Source of the DNA: a virus
DNA length: 64,000 nucleotides
Direction: 5' to 3' (one strand)
IMG/VR virus record: IMGVR_UViG_3300021197_000485
Span: 1-64,000 of that record
Shown: in pieces, positions 44,730-59,700 of the stretch
Layout: the number at the start of each line of letters is the position of its first letter
How positions within the stretch are numbered: the first letter of the stretch is position 1
The notes under the pieces: generated by a model
Databases searched by the model: none
Told to the model about the DNA's origin: nothing
Seen by the model: the letters and a program-made list of their open reading frames with translations, nothing else
Program-made: the position numbers and the translations under genes

Positions 44730-47700
44730 ATGCCTGACCGCACATGGCACACAAACCCAGTACCACTACGTAGCTCACCCGCTATGTATTTAAATATGTC
44801 TAATAAGGAAGTCGCTGCCGGTAAAGAATTAATTGAGAGTACACCTTGGTATACTCCACAGTTTCAAGATACTTGGCAAGCAGGTGCAGTAGAAACTATT
44901 AATGTTGCTTCGCAAATGGTTCCTAATAGTGCAGATATGTCAAATTCTATCGAGGCAATGGGTGAAGCTTTGCATTCTGATAATGCATGGGAGTATTTAA
45001 ACCGAGATCAAATGAACGAAGCTACTATGTTTGTAGATCCGTATGCACCGGGAGAATGGGTCAGGGGACTCTACAGTGCGTGGGATGCTACAGCAGAACA
45101 GATGCAACAAGACTACCATAGGGGGTACTTAAGTCGTAACATGCCTCATGAGGTATGGGCTGGCAAGGCTATGGTAGGCGGTCGAGATTTAGAAGCAATG
45201 AAAGGAACGATATTAGACTTTGATGACGATGCGGAAAATTTCCTTAAGGATCGAATGACTTCGTCTAAATGGAATACTAAATTTTGGGAAGATGGTAGAC
45301 TACCTATATATAACTTACTGCTAGAGACTCCAGAAGATCTCTTAACTATTGAACCTCCAGAGGGCTGGGATGCAATAGATGCAATGAAGTTCTTTAAGGA
45401 AAAGGATCCAGATGCATTTAAGCGATATAGCTTAGCTTTAGGCGGAGAGCAGGCTCTTATTGATATTACCAAGGATAGTAGGAATCAGTATGAGTTCTTT
45501 TATAGATTAGGTGAAAGCCTTACCTTGAGTACTGTTGGAAAGAGTTTAGCTGTAGCTCAAAGAAACTGGTCCTCAATGGATCACATAGGACATTTTGTTG
45601 GAACATTAGGTGTTCACGGTATTTTAAACGATCCCGATATGATGGCAAGTATGGCTCTTTCTATAGCCTTAGCTATTCCTACGGGTACGGGTAGTTTAGC
45701 AATGGGGGCAATAGCTTTGGGTGCGAAGGCAGCTACCATAGCTAATAGAGGAGTGCGTCTTGCTAAGTATGCAAACCCGGTTATTATGGGATTAGGTAAA
45801 AGTGTAAACTTTACAAGAAAGCTCCAACACTGGCTTCCAGAAAATATAGGTCCCCATTTAATGAAGAACATTCTCTTTAACGGTAAGAGATTTACAGCAT
45901 ATAAAAACCTTAGTGGAATGAAGAAGGTAGGTGTTGTAACTATGGGTAATGTTATCGAGGGTGCGGTAACAGGATCTTTAGCGGAAGTAGCTAACCAGTA
46001 CCAAAAAACAAGTCGAGGTGTGACTGATGAATGGAACTGGGGTGTTGTTGGAATGGGAACACTTCATGAAATGGGATTAAGTATAGTCGTTAACCCTATT
46101 ATGGGGAGAGCATTTAGAGGTCTGGGGTGGGCCGCTTCATTGGGAGGTACAGCTGCTGTACGAAGCATGAGACCTTTAGGTCTTGGCAAGTATGTAGATG
46201 GGTTGTTAGAGGGAGTAAAGAGTTCTTTAGATCCAAATGCTACAGCAAGAAATGTAGCTGTAGTCCAAAGCATGATGACACTACGCGAAGGTTTATCAGG
46301 GTTAGGGTTAGAAGAAGTTTCTAGTCAGGTTGGAACTATCATGAATGTGCTTGCTGCTAATACTGACTTAGATGAAGTAGGTATAGCTAAGGTTCTTGGG
46401 GATTCTGTAACTCCCTTTATTAATTCTACAGGAGCACACACAAACCCAGAATTGACATTTATTGAAGCCATCGTTAAAAACGAAGCTTTTGCAAATGTAG
46501 ACAATGCATTTAAGGCTTCCCTTGAAGGTAAGATAAAGTTAGCTGCACACATTAAAACGCAAGCCGAAAACAGAAATCAAACTATAGATGAGTTTTTAGC
46601 TGACAATGAAAACAAACCAGAAGTGTTGTTGGGTATTGATCTCCTACCAGAGTTTAATGCTTTAAGAGAACAAGCAGGTGGAACTCCCAAATGGAACGCT
46701 ATGAATAGAGATGAGAAGATGGTAGAGATTGGCAAGTTTCTTTTTGAGGCGGCTGAAAGAGAAAACGAGATTACCCAAACTATTACTAAGGAAGTAAAAG
46801 AAGGTGCAGAGGACGCTGGAGTTCCTACTAATACTTTCGGAGGAGCGACTCCCGGCGAAGTTATTGCTCTGGGAAAGAACGCCGCAGAAAAAAAACTAGC
46901 CGACGAACGCAAAAAAGCTAAGGCTGCCCAAGATCAAAACAAAACAAAACCAAAGACAGACAAGGCACGAAAAGCACGGGCAAAGAGAACTAATGATATT
47001 AATAAGAACATAGAAAAGTTAGAAAACTTTTTAGGTTCTCTTGAGGAAATGGAAAACTTAAACAAATCGGGTGCATTGCCTACGCACTTAGTAGAGCAGC
47101 TGAATAGTTTAATAAAACAGGAAGCACGAGTTAGAAGAAAATTAGATGAAATTTTCACTCATAAAGACTTTATTAGAAGAGAAGGCTGGAAGACACTGGC
47201 TGGTGTATTTGAAGATGTCTTTAAACTTACTGGAATAACCGAAGAAAAAATACCACTAAGCCAGTTAGCAACTCCAGAATCAATTGCTGCTCTTGATTCA
47301 ATAATTGAAAACTTTAGAGATAAACCACAAGATTTTATATCGTTTAGAAACAAGTTAGAAAAGTTTGAGGCTGGTAATTTAGATGTTAATGCTTTACAGG
47401 AAAGATTAGACAAAGTAAACTCAGAATTAGGAATAGAAGAAAATAAACAAGACGCATTACAAGAAGTGTTCGACCAGCAAAAAGACATTATGGCAATGTT
47501 AGAATCGCCTGCTATGAAAGCAATAATGATTGAGAATCAAGCTGAAGCACAGGGAATGATTGTAGGTCGAGATGCTATGGATGAAAATCGTAGGATCATT
47601 GCAAGCACAGATGCGGCAGATCTTCATCCAACATTTGAAGAGTGGAAAAGCAGTGTAAAGAAAAGATACGACCCAGATAATAACCTTACAATGGAAGAGG

Positions 47701-50700
47701 TTTTGAAAGAAGCCGAGATTCAAACTGAAGAAGAATGGGCGGCACACACAGAACAGCAGATTGAAGAATTTATAGAAGGACCAGTACGGCATATAGTTAG
47801 AAGAGGTTTAGAGCAGGGGTGGAGACCTGTTGCTAGTAATGCATTTAATGCAGGGAAAAAGGGTGTTTGGTTTAAGGTGGACGATCTCGATATATTCGAA
47901 CCCTTGATGGTTAATGTAGATGGAATTTTCTTCGATGCTAATTTTAATATAGACGAGATAGCAATGATGCGTACACTTCCTTCGCTGCAAACTGCCCCAA
48001 ACAAAAGACGAAAAATTAATAAAATTATACTAAAGGAAAAGTTAATAGTTGGAACAATTGAAACTCCTGATTCTCTAGTATCGTTGGGAAAAGCAAATAC
48101 TGCCGAAGGAACGATTGAACTGAATGAAGACCGGCTGCTTGTATCAGAAGAGCTAGTGGGAAAGACTAAGGCTCGGGAAATGGAAGCACTTGCGAACACT
48201 TTTGGGCATGAAGTAGGTCACTTTCAATTTAATAAATTAAGTAAAAAACAATTAAGTGAATTTAAAAAATTAACCGCAGGTTGGTTTAGTCCGTCTGCAC
48301 AAAACGAGTTAAATGCTGGAGTAATTAAAACAGAAGAACAAATAGACAATGAAAACTTTGCTGAGATATGGGCTGAGATTCTTGATAAACCAAAGTTTAC
48401 TTCAATCTTTACAACTCATCCACTACCGGGGGGTGCGAAAAACGAAGCAGACATTAGAGCTTTTATAAAAAAAGAATTCCAAGACAAGGCAGAAGCGAAT
48501 GGTCCTAATAGATTTAGGGACAGGCCCCCTACTCGTCGCGGTAGTGTACTTATTCCTACCCCCGAAGATTTTACTGAATTAGGGAAAGTAATTGGAAAAC
48601 TTAAGGATAGAATTGAAGTAATTAAGAAGCACATTAACGCACCTAAACATCCGGGCGGTACCGATAATGAAGATCTTAGGGAAGAATCTGTCAATAAGGC
48701 TGAGCTTGAATCGTTGGAATTTAGATTATTAGATTTGTATAGTTCCCGAGATGAGATATGGAAGAAGAGCGGGCTAGCAGATGAGATAAAAGAAGAATCC
48801 GCAAAATTAGAGAAGGATAGGATTCAATACGAACTTGATCGCAATGAACACTTTAGAGGAACCCTTGCTGACCGTAACATGTGGTTTGCTCAGCTTGAGT
48901 CTGTACGTAACTTATTAACAACTAAGAAGAATCTTAAAGCAATGTTGTCTGTAAGAGAACAAGCTTTTGAAGCTGTTGTACAAGAATCCATTGATAATCA
49001 AGTCCCACTTATAAAGGGAGATTTAGTTAACTTCTTACCGATGGATAGTCGGGTTGCAAAGAAATGGCAAGCAAGTATTGAAAAAAATGCAGAGTATGCG
49101 AATCAGCAAATGACTGTACAGGCAGCTAGAGATGTTAGTAAGAAGGCATTTGCAGCTGCAAGAAAAACTGTAAATAGACTTAATGTTGGGGATTTTGATA
49201 CAAGTAATATGGTGTATCCCCCTACCCCAAGAATGTTTAATACTTCTCCTTTACTAAATGAAACAGCAGATGAGGATTTATTATTAGTTCCTATTAATGA
49301 AGACTATTTGACAAGCCCAAGAATGGAAGATGTTGAAGCTATTCAGAATACTGAAGAGGAACTTAAGGCATTTATTTCATTAGCAAGGCAGTTAGAAAAT
49401 GTAAGTGACTCAACTCATATAGATCAGTTTAGTACAATCCATGCCGCTAGGATTTATTCTGCTATGTTTGAAGGAACCAACGACTACTTCTTTAGGGTTG
49501 GGATGGCTCCTCATGTAGTATTTAGAGAGGCTATTAACTCGCCTGATATAGTATCGTCTCTCGAAAGCACCTTTAATACTCAGTTTGAGTCATTAACAGA
49601 AGCGCAATTACGCACTGAAGCTACAAACCTTCGATACAAGATTGATAAGGTTAAGAGAATAGCAGAGGAGCGAGCAGATGCAATTCGAGCTAAGACTGAA
49701 GGATGGGTTAAGGAACCTTGGACTCAACACTTAGATCGCCTGTTAACGAACCTTACTACAGAAGGTAAGAAAGAATCCCTGCATGATCATTACAGAGTAT
49801 TGAATTTATTAGAAGCTATGGAGAGTCTTCAGAAAACAGCTATGGAAGATTTGTTCAGGGTTAATAAGGGATATGCACTTGAGCTTAATGATACTACAGG
49901 AAAACCTTCAAAGACTACAAGCGAGTTTTCAGTATTTAAAAGTGCTGTTATGAAATCTGCTTTGGATAGATATAACGATGCTAGGATGAAAGGTGAGTTT
50001 GATGCTCTAGGTATTGATAGGTTTCAAAAGAATTTAAACTTAACTGAAGATGATTTCCTATATCAAGAGCATGCAATAGGAAAGGTAGATGATTTTGATT
50101 ATGCCGAAAGTATTGTTACGGAAGTAATAAATAATAGGTTAAGTTCTTTACGAGAAGACTTTACTTTGCAATCTTTTGGGGACGGAACATTAGACTATAG
50201 AGATGCCAAGACTCTTGGGGAAGAGATTGTAGATCTTGTCTTTAGAGATAAACCTTACCCCGGAAGAAACTCTTTAGAGTCTGTGGATGGCGGAGCTTTA
50301 GATAGTACTGAATTATATCGGGGAGAGCAGGAGTCCACAAGTACACGAAGACCTCACTGGGGTGAAGGAACAGCTTACGCTCCTATGCCGTTTTGGACTT
50401 TTGCTGGTATGGTTGGAGAATATAAATTTAGAAGTAGAGCATCTCATGTTTTAAATACTCCTTTAACTGAAGAAGGACTTAAGGCAGCCGCAGAGTGGCG
50501 GAAGACTTTAAAGGAACATGCGAACCCCGATGTAGCTGGAGCGGGTTTACCTCTTACCGTAAGACCTAGAGCCGTAGGTGCAACCCTATCTTCGCAAGTT
50601 ATGTCAAGACCGGTATTAAAAGATTTCTTACTTGAGCTCTTTTTAGATATGCCTAATATTGCACACAGTTTTATCAGTGACCAAGAAACTGTATCCAGTG

Positions 50701-53700
50701 AAACTAAAATGTTTAAGTATGATGAGAATTTTGTTTCTGCATTTCCTAGGGTTGATCAAACTCCCACAGGATCCACTCAACATATGATTGGGTCTGGAGA
50801 AGATCTTATTGTACCTTTCGGGCAGATGGGAAATACTTTCGCCCTTGAACTCATGAATCCAGAATTAGAGGGACTTGGTCAGCTAATTATAGATAAAAAT
50901 CAAGAGGCAGTTGAAAAGGGTAAGGCAGCTTGGATGGCACAAAATCCAGACAAGGAGTTTACTTTACTTGATTTATTTGATCCAGTAACTACTACAGATC
51001 AACAGTTTAGTGGACGGTACGTTGGAAAGATGTTAGCATTGGCAGCAGACCCTCAAGGCAGAGCAGCAGTTAAAAATATATTTAAGGAACTAAAAAACAA
51101 TCCTGAAGCTTGGGGAGTTAAGAGTGAAGAGGATCTTTATATTGTCTCAGGACTTTTAATGGCTAGTGAATTCTCTAAAGCAGAAAATCAAAACAAAGCT
51201 GATATACAAACTTTAGGAAAGTTAGGTTCAGTATTTGAAAGCGTAAAGGATTTAAAAACATTAGATGACTGGAATGCTGCATATGCTGCAATGGAAGAAG
51301 GTTCTATTGGACGAAAGAGATTAGATGCTTTACGCGAATACTTTAAGGTTCCTACGATGCGCCGAGACTACGAAGGTGGTGAAGTAGCTTTCCTAAAAGA
51401 CTTTGATTCGGAGCGGGGAAATGAAATAGAAGTATTACGGGACTTAGCAGATGCGTATGACTTAGAACGTTTTACTCAGTCGGAGATTGAAGCACTGGCA
51501 AGATTAACCTATAATAAAGAGTTACGACAGAACGAGGCTCTTATTGACTACGCTCTTATGATGTCGGGTAGGGAAAAGGATCTTGCTCTTCAGTATTTGA
51601 GATTAGATTCATCTTCAAGTTTTGAAGCAAATTTTTGGAAAGAGATGGTTGTTCCAGCAGTACGAGGACCCGGTGTCGTAATCCCAAAGACTAATCCTAT
51701 CTTTAGCTTAGACACTCATCGTCAAGCTTTAGACAACGTTATTCTGGACTGGACTGTAAAAACCTATGGGCAAGAAAACGTTACAGATACAAACATTGCG
51801 AAGGTTAGAAAGAAGTATGATAAGGTTATTAGCGAAGCAAAGTTATTCTTACAAGCTCGTAAGGATGATGGTCTACCTACACTTGAACCCGGTACAACAG
51901 ATTTTGAAACGTACCAGTTAATTTTACATGGTCAGGTAGATGCAAAGGGTAATGAAATTAAGGGATCTGCTGGATTGTCTTATAGGGATATTGGTTTCTT
52001 TAGAGCCTTAAACATGTACAACTCTACTGCTTATAAGCTAGATATGCCTCACATGGAAGAGGTCTCAGAATTACTTGGGTTCAAGGAGTTTAATGCCAAG
52101 GATTGGCTTGGTTTAGAAAATCATTTACTGTATCAATTATTCTTACCTACTCAAAAATCACATCGAACATCTCCAGTCTTTGGTGGAATGGGTATGAATT
52201 CCATGGGTATTGTACTGGAAAGAGTAGCTAGTAATAAGCAAGGCTTTAAGGATTTTATGACTGAGGCTATGGCTAATATTACAGAACCTAGTACTCTTGA
52301 TTATGCGTTTAAGGCTGGGGAATATATTACTCAACATAACTCCGATGCATTTGGTATGTTTGATATAGTTGATAATCCCTATGTAAAGATGAGTAAAATA
52401 GAAGCGGACGCAAAGGTTGACGAAATTATGACCTTGCATGAGATGTTGTATTACGCTCAGGAAGATAAACTTCCAAAGGACATCTATCCAAACTACACAG
52501 TAGAAGATGATCCTAACGCAATGCTTGCGGCAACTCTAACTCAGTGGAAAGATAACTCTATTGAAATGCAAGAACTCCTGCCAGAAATCATAGACTTTGA
52601 AAGAAAGTTATATGATCAAGGCGATGCAGGAAAAGCAATTCTAAAGCTTAAGAAGAAAGCTAATGTTATCTATAACCCCACCGTGGCACGGGATCTGCAA
52701 GTACCTGAACGACATTTCTTTAGCCGAGAAGGGAAAAAGGGAGAGCTGTACGCTGACACAGTGCAGTCCCCTGCGGGCATTCAAACTTCAAGCCCAGCAG
52801 GACCACTCGCTATGATGCCCTTAACTAAACGCTACTCTATTATGGATAAGGGGAATATCCCATTCCAAAGAATTGCATTACAGCGTCAGATTGACAGGAG
52901 ACGTAATTGGCTTAATGTTCGTTTAGATCAACAACTGGTAGAAGAAACTCCCTTACTCAAGGGTACGGAATTTGGGTATGTCTCCCCATATAACAAGGGA
53001 GATCTACCCCAGATGCTAGATGTACCAGAAGACCTGCTTGCAGTAATTCCAGATAATGAGGTAGGACGCGAAGCTTCTAGAATCTACACGAAGGTTTCTA
53101 CGTGGGTTAAAAATAGAGGAATAGATGAAGCGGTCCTACAAGATCCTCACATGTGGCCTTATCTATTAAATGTCATAAAGGTAGAAACTCTACAGTCAGA
53201 ATTAATTACACAGATGTCTTACCAATCTAGGAGATCTGGGGATACATCACGACAAAGAAAAACTGTGGATCATTGGAGACAGCAATGGCTTACTTCCTTG
53301 TTTGAACTTTCTAATGTCTCATATGATATTCAAAACTCTAAAAGACGAGGCGCATCATTAGAAGAGGCTGCATTAAGGATTGGTATAAAGGATCCAGATG
53401 TATTAGGTAAAAGTTATTATGATATCTTTACACGAAACCGTAAACGTAGTAAGGAAGCTAGTGAAAAGAATAGAGAAGGTTATCTATTAATAGATACCCT
53501 ACTACAGCAATCTTTAGAAGCGGGAGTTGTTCCGGGTGCTGAGGGGATGACTATCCGTAATAAGTTTACGGGAGCCAACGAAGGCTTTGTCATTAACCCT
53601 ACCCAATTAGTTGCAAACTCTAAGCAAGCTCATGACTTTATGAAGTTTATGGTAAAGATGTTATGGAACGATGGGATTTATCAAGTCATTAAAAACGATC

Positions 53701-56700
53701 CTATGTATAGTCAATTTAAAAATGATAAGGGACTTACGTCTGATGATATGTCAGTGTTCCCCGAAGACATGAAAAAGGATTTATATGCTAAGGCTGGAGA
53801 ATATGTAAAGAACATGAAGGGGTTTACTTTTGAAGCTAGAGTTACTGAAAAGGGTATTGATATCCTTGATCTTAACCCCCAACAAAACATTAATATGGAA
53901 TTTAACAAGAATACATTTAAGGCTGTACAAAGAAATGCTTTAGCAGAAGCTGGATTTGGCTTAATGGTTATGGCTCCTAGTGAGCTTATAGGACAGAATG
54001 TAGAGCTGGTTATAACGCCCGAACGTGCAATGTTACTGTTGTCTTATCTTGAAAACTTTAGACTTGTAGAAAGAGTAGAGCAGTCAGCTCACACTCGTGT
54101 TCCTACGGGAACAAAGTTAGGAGAAGACGGTACTAGAATCCGTTCAAGAAGTGATGAACAAATAGCACGAGATGCTTTAGCTCCTAATGAAACAGAAGTC
54201 CGTGAGGCTGCTATGATTGAAACAGATGCAGTTAAAAGAATTGTAAGTATGTTGGCAGACAAGACTCCGCTATACACTGTTAATACGGGCGTGCGAAAAA
54301 CAACTGTAATGGGAACAATGGAGTTTCTTAACAATGACTTGTATCGAAGACCGGGAAATCTTTCAGAAGATGGTTCATCAAAGCATGGGTTTGTTGAGGA
54401 TTATCTCGAAGCTTATATCTCTCCAATACAAAAACTACTGCATAACGTAGATAAAAATCAAACAAATATTTTTGATCCATTACTTGTAAGCGAGTTAACC
54501 GATCTTATAGATAGCACGCGCAAGGGTACGAATAGTTTACATACTTCTACTTTAATCCAACTCTCTTTATTGTTACGAGAAACTAAAGTTACTGAGGATG
54601 TAGCTCAAGCATTTCTTGATCCTGATACTTACAACGAAACTGATATTACCACAGGATGGCAAAGAGCCAAAGACTTGGTGCAGCGCGTGTCTGCAATACG
54701 AGAAGCAGGGGGCAGAGGTCATTTCTTTAATACACAAAGAGGTAGGGATCTTACAAGAATTTACCAAGAAGGACTTGCTAACCTTCCGGGTGTGACAAAC
54801 GAAACAAGTCTAACAGAGATTAAACGGCATTTAGAACAATACGCAGCTAGTGTATTACATCAAGACTCTCCCCATAAGGGGCGAGGGGAAGCTCCTACTA
54901 GGTTAAAGGGGTTTACCAAAGAAGAGATTAACGGAGTCTTTGAATATGCTATGGGAGAAGCATATACCTTTGAAGCCTTGAATGATGTAATGGGTATTGA
55001 AGGTGATATTGCTAACACTGTTTCAGAAGAAGCGGTTGACTTTTCTATTAATGATCAATTAGGATTTAATTTTGATACTGCCGGTAAACAAATTAAAAAC
55101 ATTGTTAAGACCCATAAGGATACAATAGACTGGGCAAAGGGTACTAGAAATAACCATGTGTTATCTATGTTACATACAATCGAAGAAGCTGTACAAAATG
55201 ATAAAATTAACTTAAGTCCTAAGGAAGCTCAAATAATGCGGGCTATTATTGTTCGTCAGTACGAAAGAAATAAATCTTTATTGGATGATATCTCTTTAAC
55301 ATTTGAGGAAAGATTCCCATCTCAAGCAATTATTAATGGCCGGTCTGCATCAATTATTATGAACACTGAAGAAATGAAGGGTACTCCATTAACCGCAGTT
55401 AAAATTTTTGCTCATGAGTTAGCTCATATTGGAGCTACTCGTTTCCTTTCGACTAAGGATGGACTAACATGGCTTGCACTATACAGAAGTAAAGCAGGTA
55501 AAGCTTACTTAAGAAAGACTGTGCAAGCATGGCATGGCGGTAGATTTAATCAAGATGCTAAAAAAGAATTTAAAAGATATTTAACAAACCCCGATGAGTT
55601 TATAGCGGGGCTTGTTAGCTACAAATTATTTAATGGGGCTCTGCCAGAAATTCCTAACTTAACTATTCCTGAAGCTAAGGTTTGGAACACAGCAACGAAT
55701 AATGTTCAGAAGATTATACATTGGTTTGCAGGACATTGGAATAGAATTAATACTGTGTTTGTACATTTCCGTAAGGGAAATCCTGAATTATCTAAACAGA
55801 TTGATACACTTACTCTACATACGATGGGGTATGATCCTATGGATGGACCACTTGTTCGATTAGATAATGATTCTACACAGGAAAGATTTGGGTTTAATAG
55901 TATTAATAGACGTTTTGAAAAGATGAGTGATAGCTGGGAGATGTCTACCGCAGACCTTTCTAATACTCTAACAGAGTTTGAAACTTTAAATGCTATGGAA
56001 TCATTAGATCAGAAGCAGCAAATACGATTAGCTGAAACGGCAAATATATTATTTGAGGGTGAGGGGCGTAAGCCTTATGGTGTAACTGGTATTACTCGCA
56101 CAAGAAAACTACAAGAAGAAAGAAATCTTAAAGAGTTTATGCATGACAAGGATGTCTTTAGTGTTGACTTGTATAAGTTACTTAATACTGCTAATCCAAA
56201 TGGCATTCATGCTAACCCTGCTCAAAGAGCAACGGTTGTTGAAATGGCTATTGATAAGATGGAAGAACAATATGGAGAAGCTTTTAGAGGACATGCTGGT
56301 AGTTTCCTTAGTAAACAAGTTAACTCATTACATAATATGCTGGGTTCGGAAAACAAGGGAACCGCTTTAAGTCTGGGAGAAGATTTCTTAACGGGTCCTG
56401 CTGCCAGTAGATTAACATATAACGGATGGCATCCTCTTATGGTTTCCATGTCGGCAATGGTAGATGATCGGGTCGCAATGATGATGGGGCAGTATGCAAA
56501 CATTAATGGCCTTCCATCAGTGACTAAGGCTCTTGGTGAAATCAGAGGCATCTCTACAATTCTTAAGGAACATCGTAGAAGAATGACTAGTATCTTTGGA
56601 AACTTAGCATTTGAATTAAGCGGAAAAACCGCAGGATTATTAAGAACTCCAGAGAGAGAATACTTGTCACACTTAGATGCACAGATTATGTTAAAGATAG

Positions 56701-59700
56701 ATAACCCTACTCATGAATTTGATTTTGATGTAGATGATAATAAGATGTTTGAAAAGCTTAAGCCAGACCAACAAGAATCTATTAAGGACAGTATGGATAA
56801 ATCTGTCACAGCTTTATCATCATATCTAAAGCAGTTAGTTAAGGACGGAGTGTCTGATGGGTCATTTGGTGAGGGGTTTACCGCTGTTGTTCCTTACCGC
56901 CTCAATAATACTATTAGAGTAGAAGACACTAGAGTTAATTTTAAAAGAGAACTTGGTAATGAAATTAAATTACAGATTGTGAATGAACTTAATAATAGCG
57001 ACACATCTATTGAACGTATCGATCCCCTTGTATTCTTTGGTACAAAATCATTACCTCGAATTCATAATAAGGATACTTTACGTACTGACTTAATGAAAAT
57101 GAGAGAAGCAAACCCTCCTTTATATAACTGGGTTATGCAGAAGTTTACTGCCAAGAGAGAAAAACAAAAGGGGGGATCAGTAAAGATTTCTTCGGAAAGT
57201 TTACGACTAACGTTAGAAGAAGAGCTGAGTATTCCTAAGATAGGAGAAACCGGAAAACGGGATGCTAATACTATGGATGAAAATGCTATAGCTATGGTAC
57301 AGTCTCAATGGTCGCAAATTCTTAAAGATATTTCAAGAGGTAAGATTAAGTGGAGTGAGTTAGCTAAGGTAGGCGTAGATGTAAATGCGCTTAAGGTTGT
57401 ATACGAAAACACCATTGAAAGTAAGGATCCAGAGGTAAGGAATTACATGGAGTCTTTACGGGTTGAAGGTATAAAGGCTTATGTTCCTCAGTTTATTTAT
57501 TACCGATCACGCGGAGATATTAATTCTAAGTTTGTTACCCTTGATGAAAACTCAACCCCCATTGATATGCATATTCACAATCTTGCAAATCGTGCTGCTG
57601 TTGGTATGTATTTCCCTAACGATATCTGGAGCATTCCACAGGTTAGTTCTGTACTGGAAAACAATATCCTAAAGGATTTATTTATTTGGAATCCTACTGA
57701 AATTACAGAGGAATTCCGTAAGGGTCTTGGAGACGAAATTCACGAAAGAAAGATGATGAGGGAAAACTTTAACCTTCACGGAACATTTGGAGACTTTGTT
57801 AATTTAGTTTCAGATGTTATTCATGAGCCTCCCTCAGGAGCTTTACGGAGACCGGATGGGACAGAAATGTCTCAGAAGGAAATGAAAGAACTTTCTCGGT
57901 CAGCTCAGGTCTTACACTCTAAGTGGGAAATGACAAAGGGAATCGCAAGACGTACTGAAAGCCCGAGTCCTTTCATGAATGCAATTGCCGACTACGCTCC
58001 CGCTATTACTCGAATTGTATTTGGTAATAACTTATCCTTAGCCTCAGCTATTGTTGAAGGGGGTATTAATGTATTGAGCGAAGGTCTTGGTAGAGGAAAC
58101 TTAAGTGGATCTATCAGAGGATTGCTTGCACCTATTTTAAATATTCCTATAGTCAATAAGGAATTACGAAGACGAGTGGGAGCAGACATTGCATATCATG
58201 TAGAATCTTTAACGCAAAGCTTTATTCCAGATTTTGAAAAACCTGCTAATTCAGAAGCAGACAGTGCGTTGTTAAAGGCAATGAACTGGTCGGGTAGACA
58301 ATCACTGCGCCCCGCTCAGTGGACTATGACTAGCATTGCTTCTCAAAGAGCAGTAAGTACTCGTTTGTTTATTACGGATAATTTAGATAACCTTACAACG
58401 TTAGTGAGAAACATTGAAGAGACTCCGTTAGATATGACAAACCCAAAAGATTTTAAGGCAAGGATGAGAGAGGCTGGCTTTAATATGACAGCAGTCTTAG
58501 AACAAGATCTTAATCTTGTGCGGTATATGTTAAATGCAGGGCTGCTTAGCTCCGGACGTTTCCCGCAAATGAAACGAATGATACGAGATTTCTTAAAACG
58601 AAACCCCGGAGAACGTTATTATGTTATCAATGAAATGCATAGTAGAGTTCTTTTAGACGATCCTAATCAAGCTGACTATAGAACTAATACTGATATTATT
58701 GTGGGACTTAGGGAAGTAGAGAAATCGTTTATTCACGAAGTGATTCTTGAGCCTAAGGCATTTGATATCTTTACTGGTAACCCCGGTTCAACAGGAGAAG
58801 GGGCAAGTATCAGCCCCCTTGATTCGTTATTTGAAATCTTTAGGCGGCACCCCATTCTTTTTGTATCTCAACATGTATTCCGAGGAATGAATGAGAAGCA
58901 CCCCTTGAAGTGGGGATTTGGATTAACCAGCCTTCTTGTTTTAGATATTGTATATATGTTAGCCCTACGTATGTCTCAGGGAGAAAACCCCGAGGATTTA
59001 CTGGATGACTTAGATAATAACAAATTTAAAAATATAGTTATGTATATGTCTCGTCTCCCTATCCTTGGTCGTTGGGGTTCTGAAATTGCAGGCATGGTTG
59101 GAGGAGTCCTCACTGGCTTTGGCGCACAGCCCGCTGGTAGGTTTATTGGAGCAGCAGCTTTAATTACTGCGATTAATCAACTTTACAAGGCAGGCAAGGG
59201 ACTAGCTACAGGTAGTGAATACGCAATACAAGATATGATTAATGCCTTTAGAATCATACCAGTCCTTGGAGACTCAGTGATCCGTACAGGCTTGTACACG
59301 GGACTTAATATGCTAGGCGACCCCTATGACATTCCTAGGCGCAAACGTCGCTCAGGAGGCGGAGGAGGCGGCTACGGACAAAGCGGGGGCTCTGTAGGAA
59401 ACTACGGAATTAATACATTTGATTCTCCCCTGACCTATGAAGGATACTTAGGCGGACTTGCAGCAGAGCTTACGCAGTACGCTCCATTACCTCAACGTAT
59501 GCAGCAGCAGATTTCTAATTTAGCTCCACCTTGGACGGGAGGACAGAATGCTTGGAATGCCACAAGAAACCAAGAACGAGACTCGTATATGGATATGGTG
59601 GAGAATCAAGAACGCACAGAGTTGCAGGATCAGTACGATAGAGATGCAGGGGTTGATCGCAGCATAGATGTTGAACGTGAAACAGAAGGCCCCGGTACTA

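Noticed and set aside
47499-48199. Several minus-strand frames up to 159 aa opposite the giant gene
   Set aside because: Ser/Leu-rich shadows of the + strand frame, no ribosome sites or recognisable domains.
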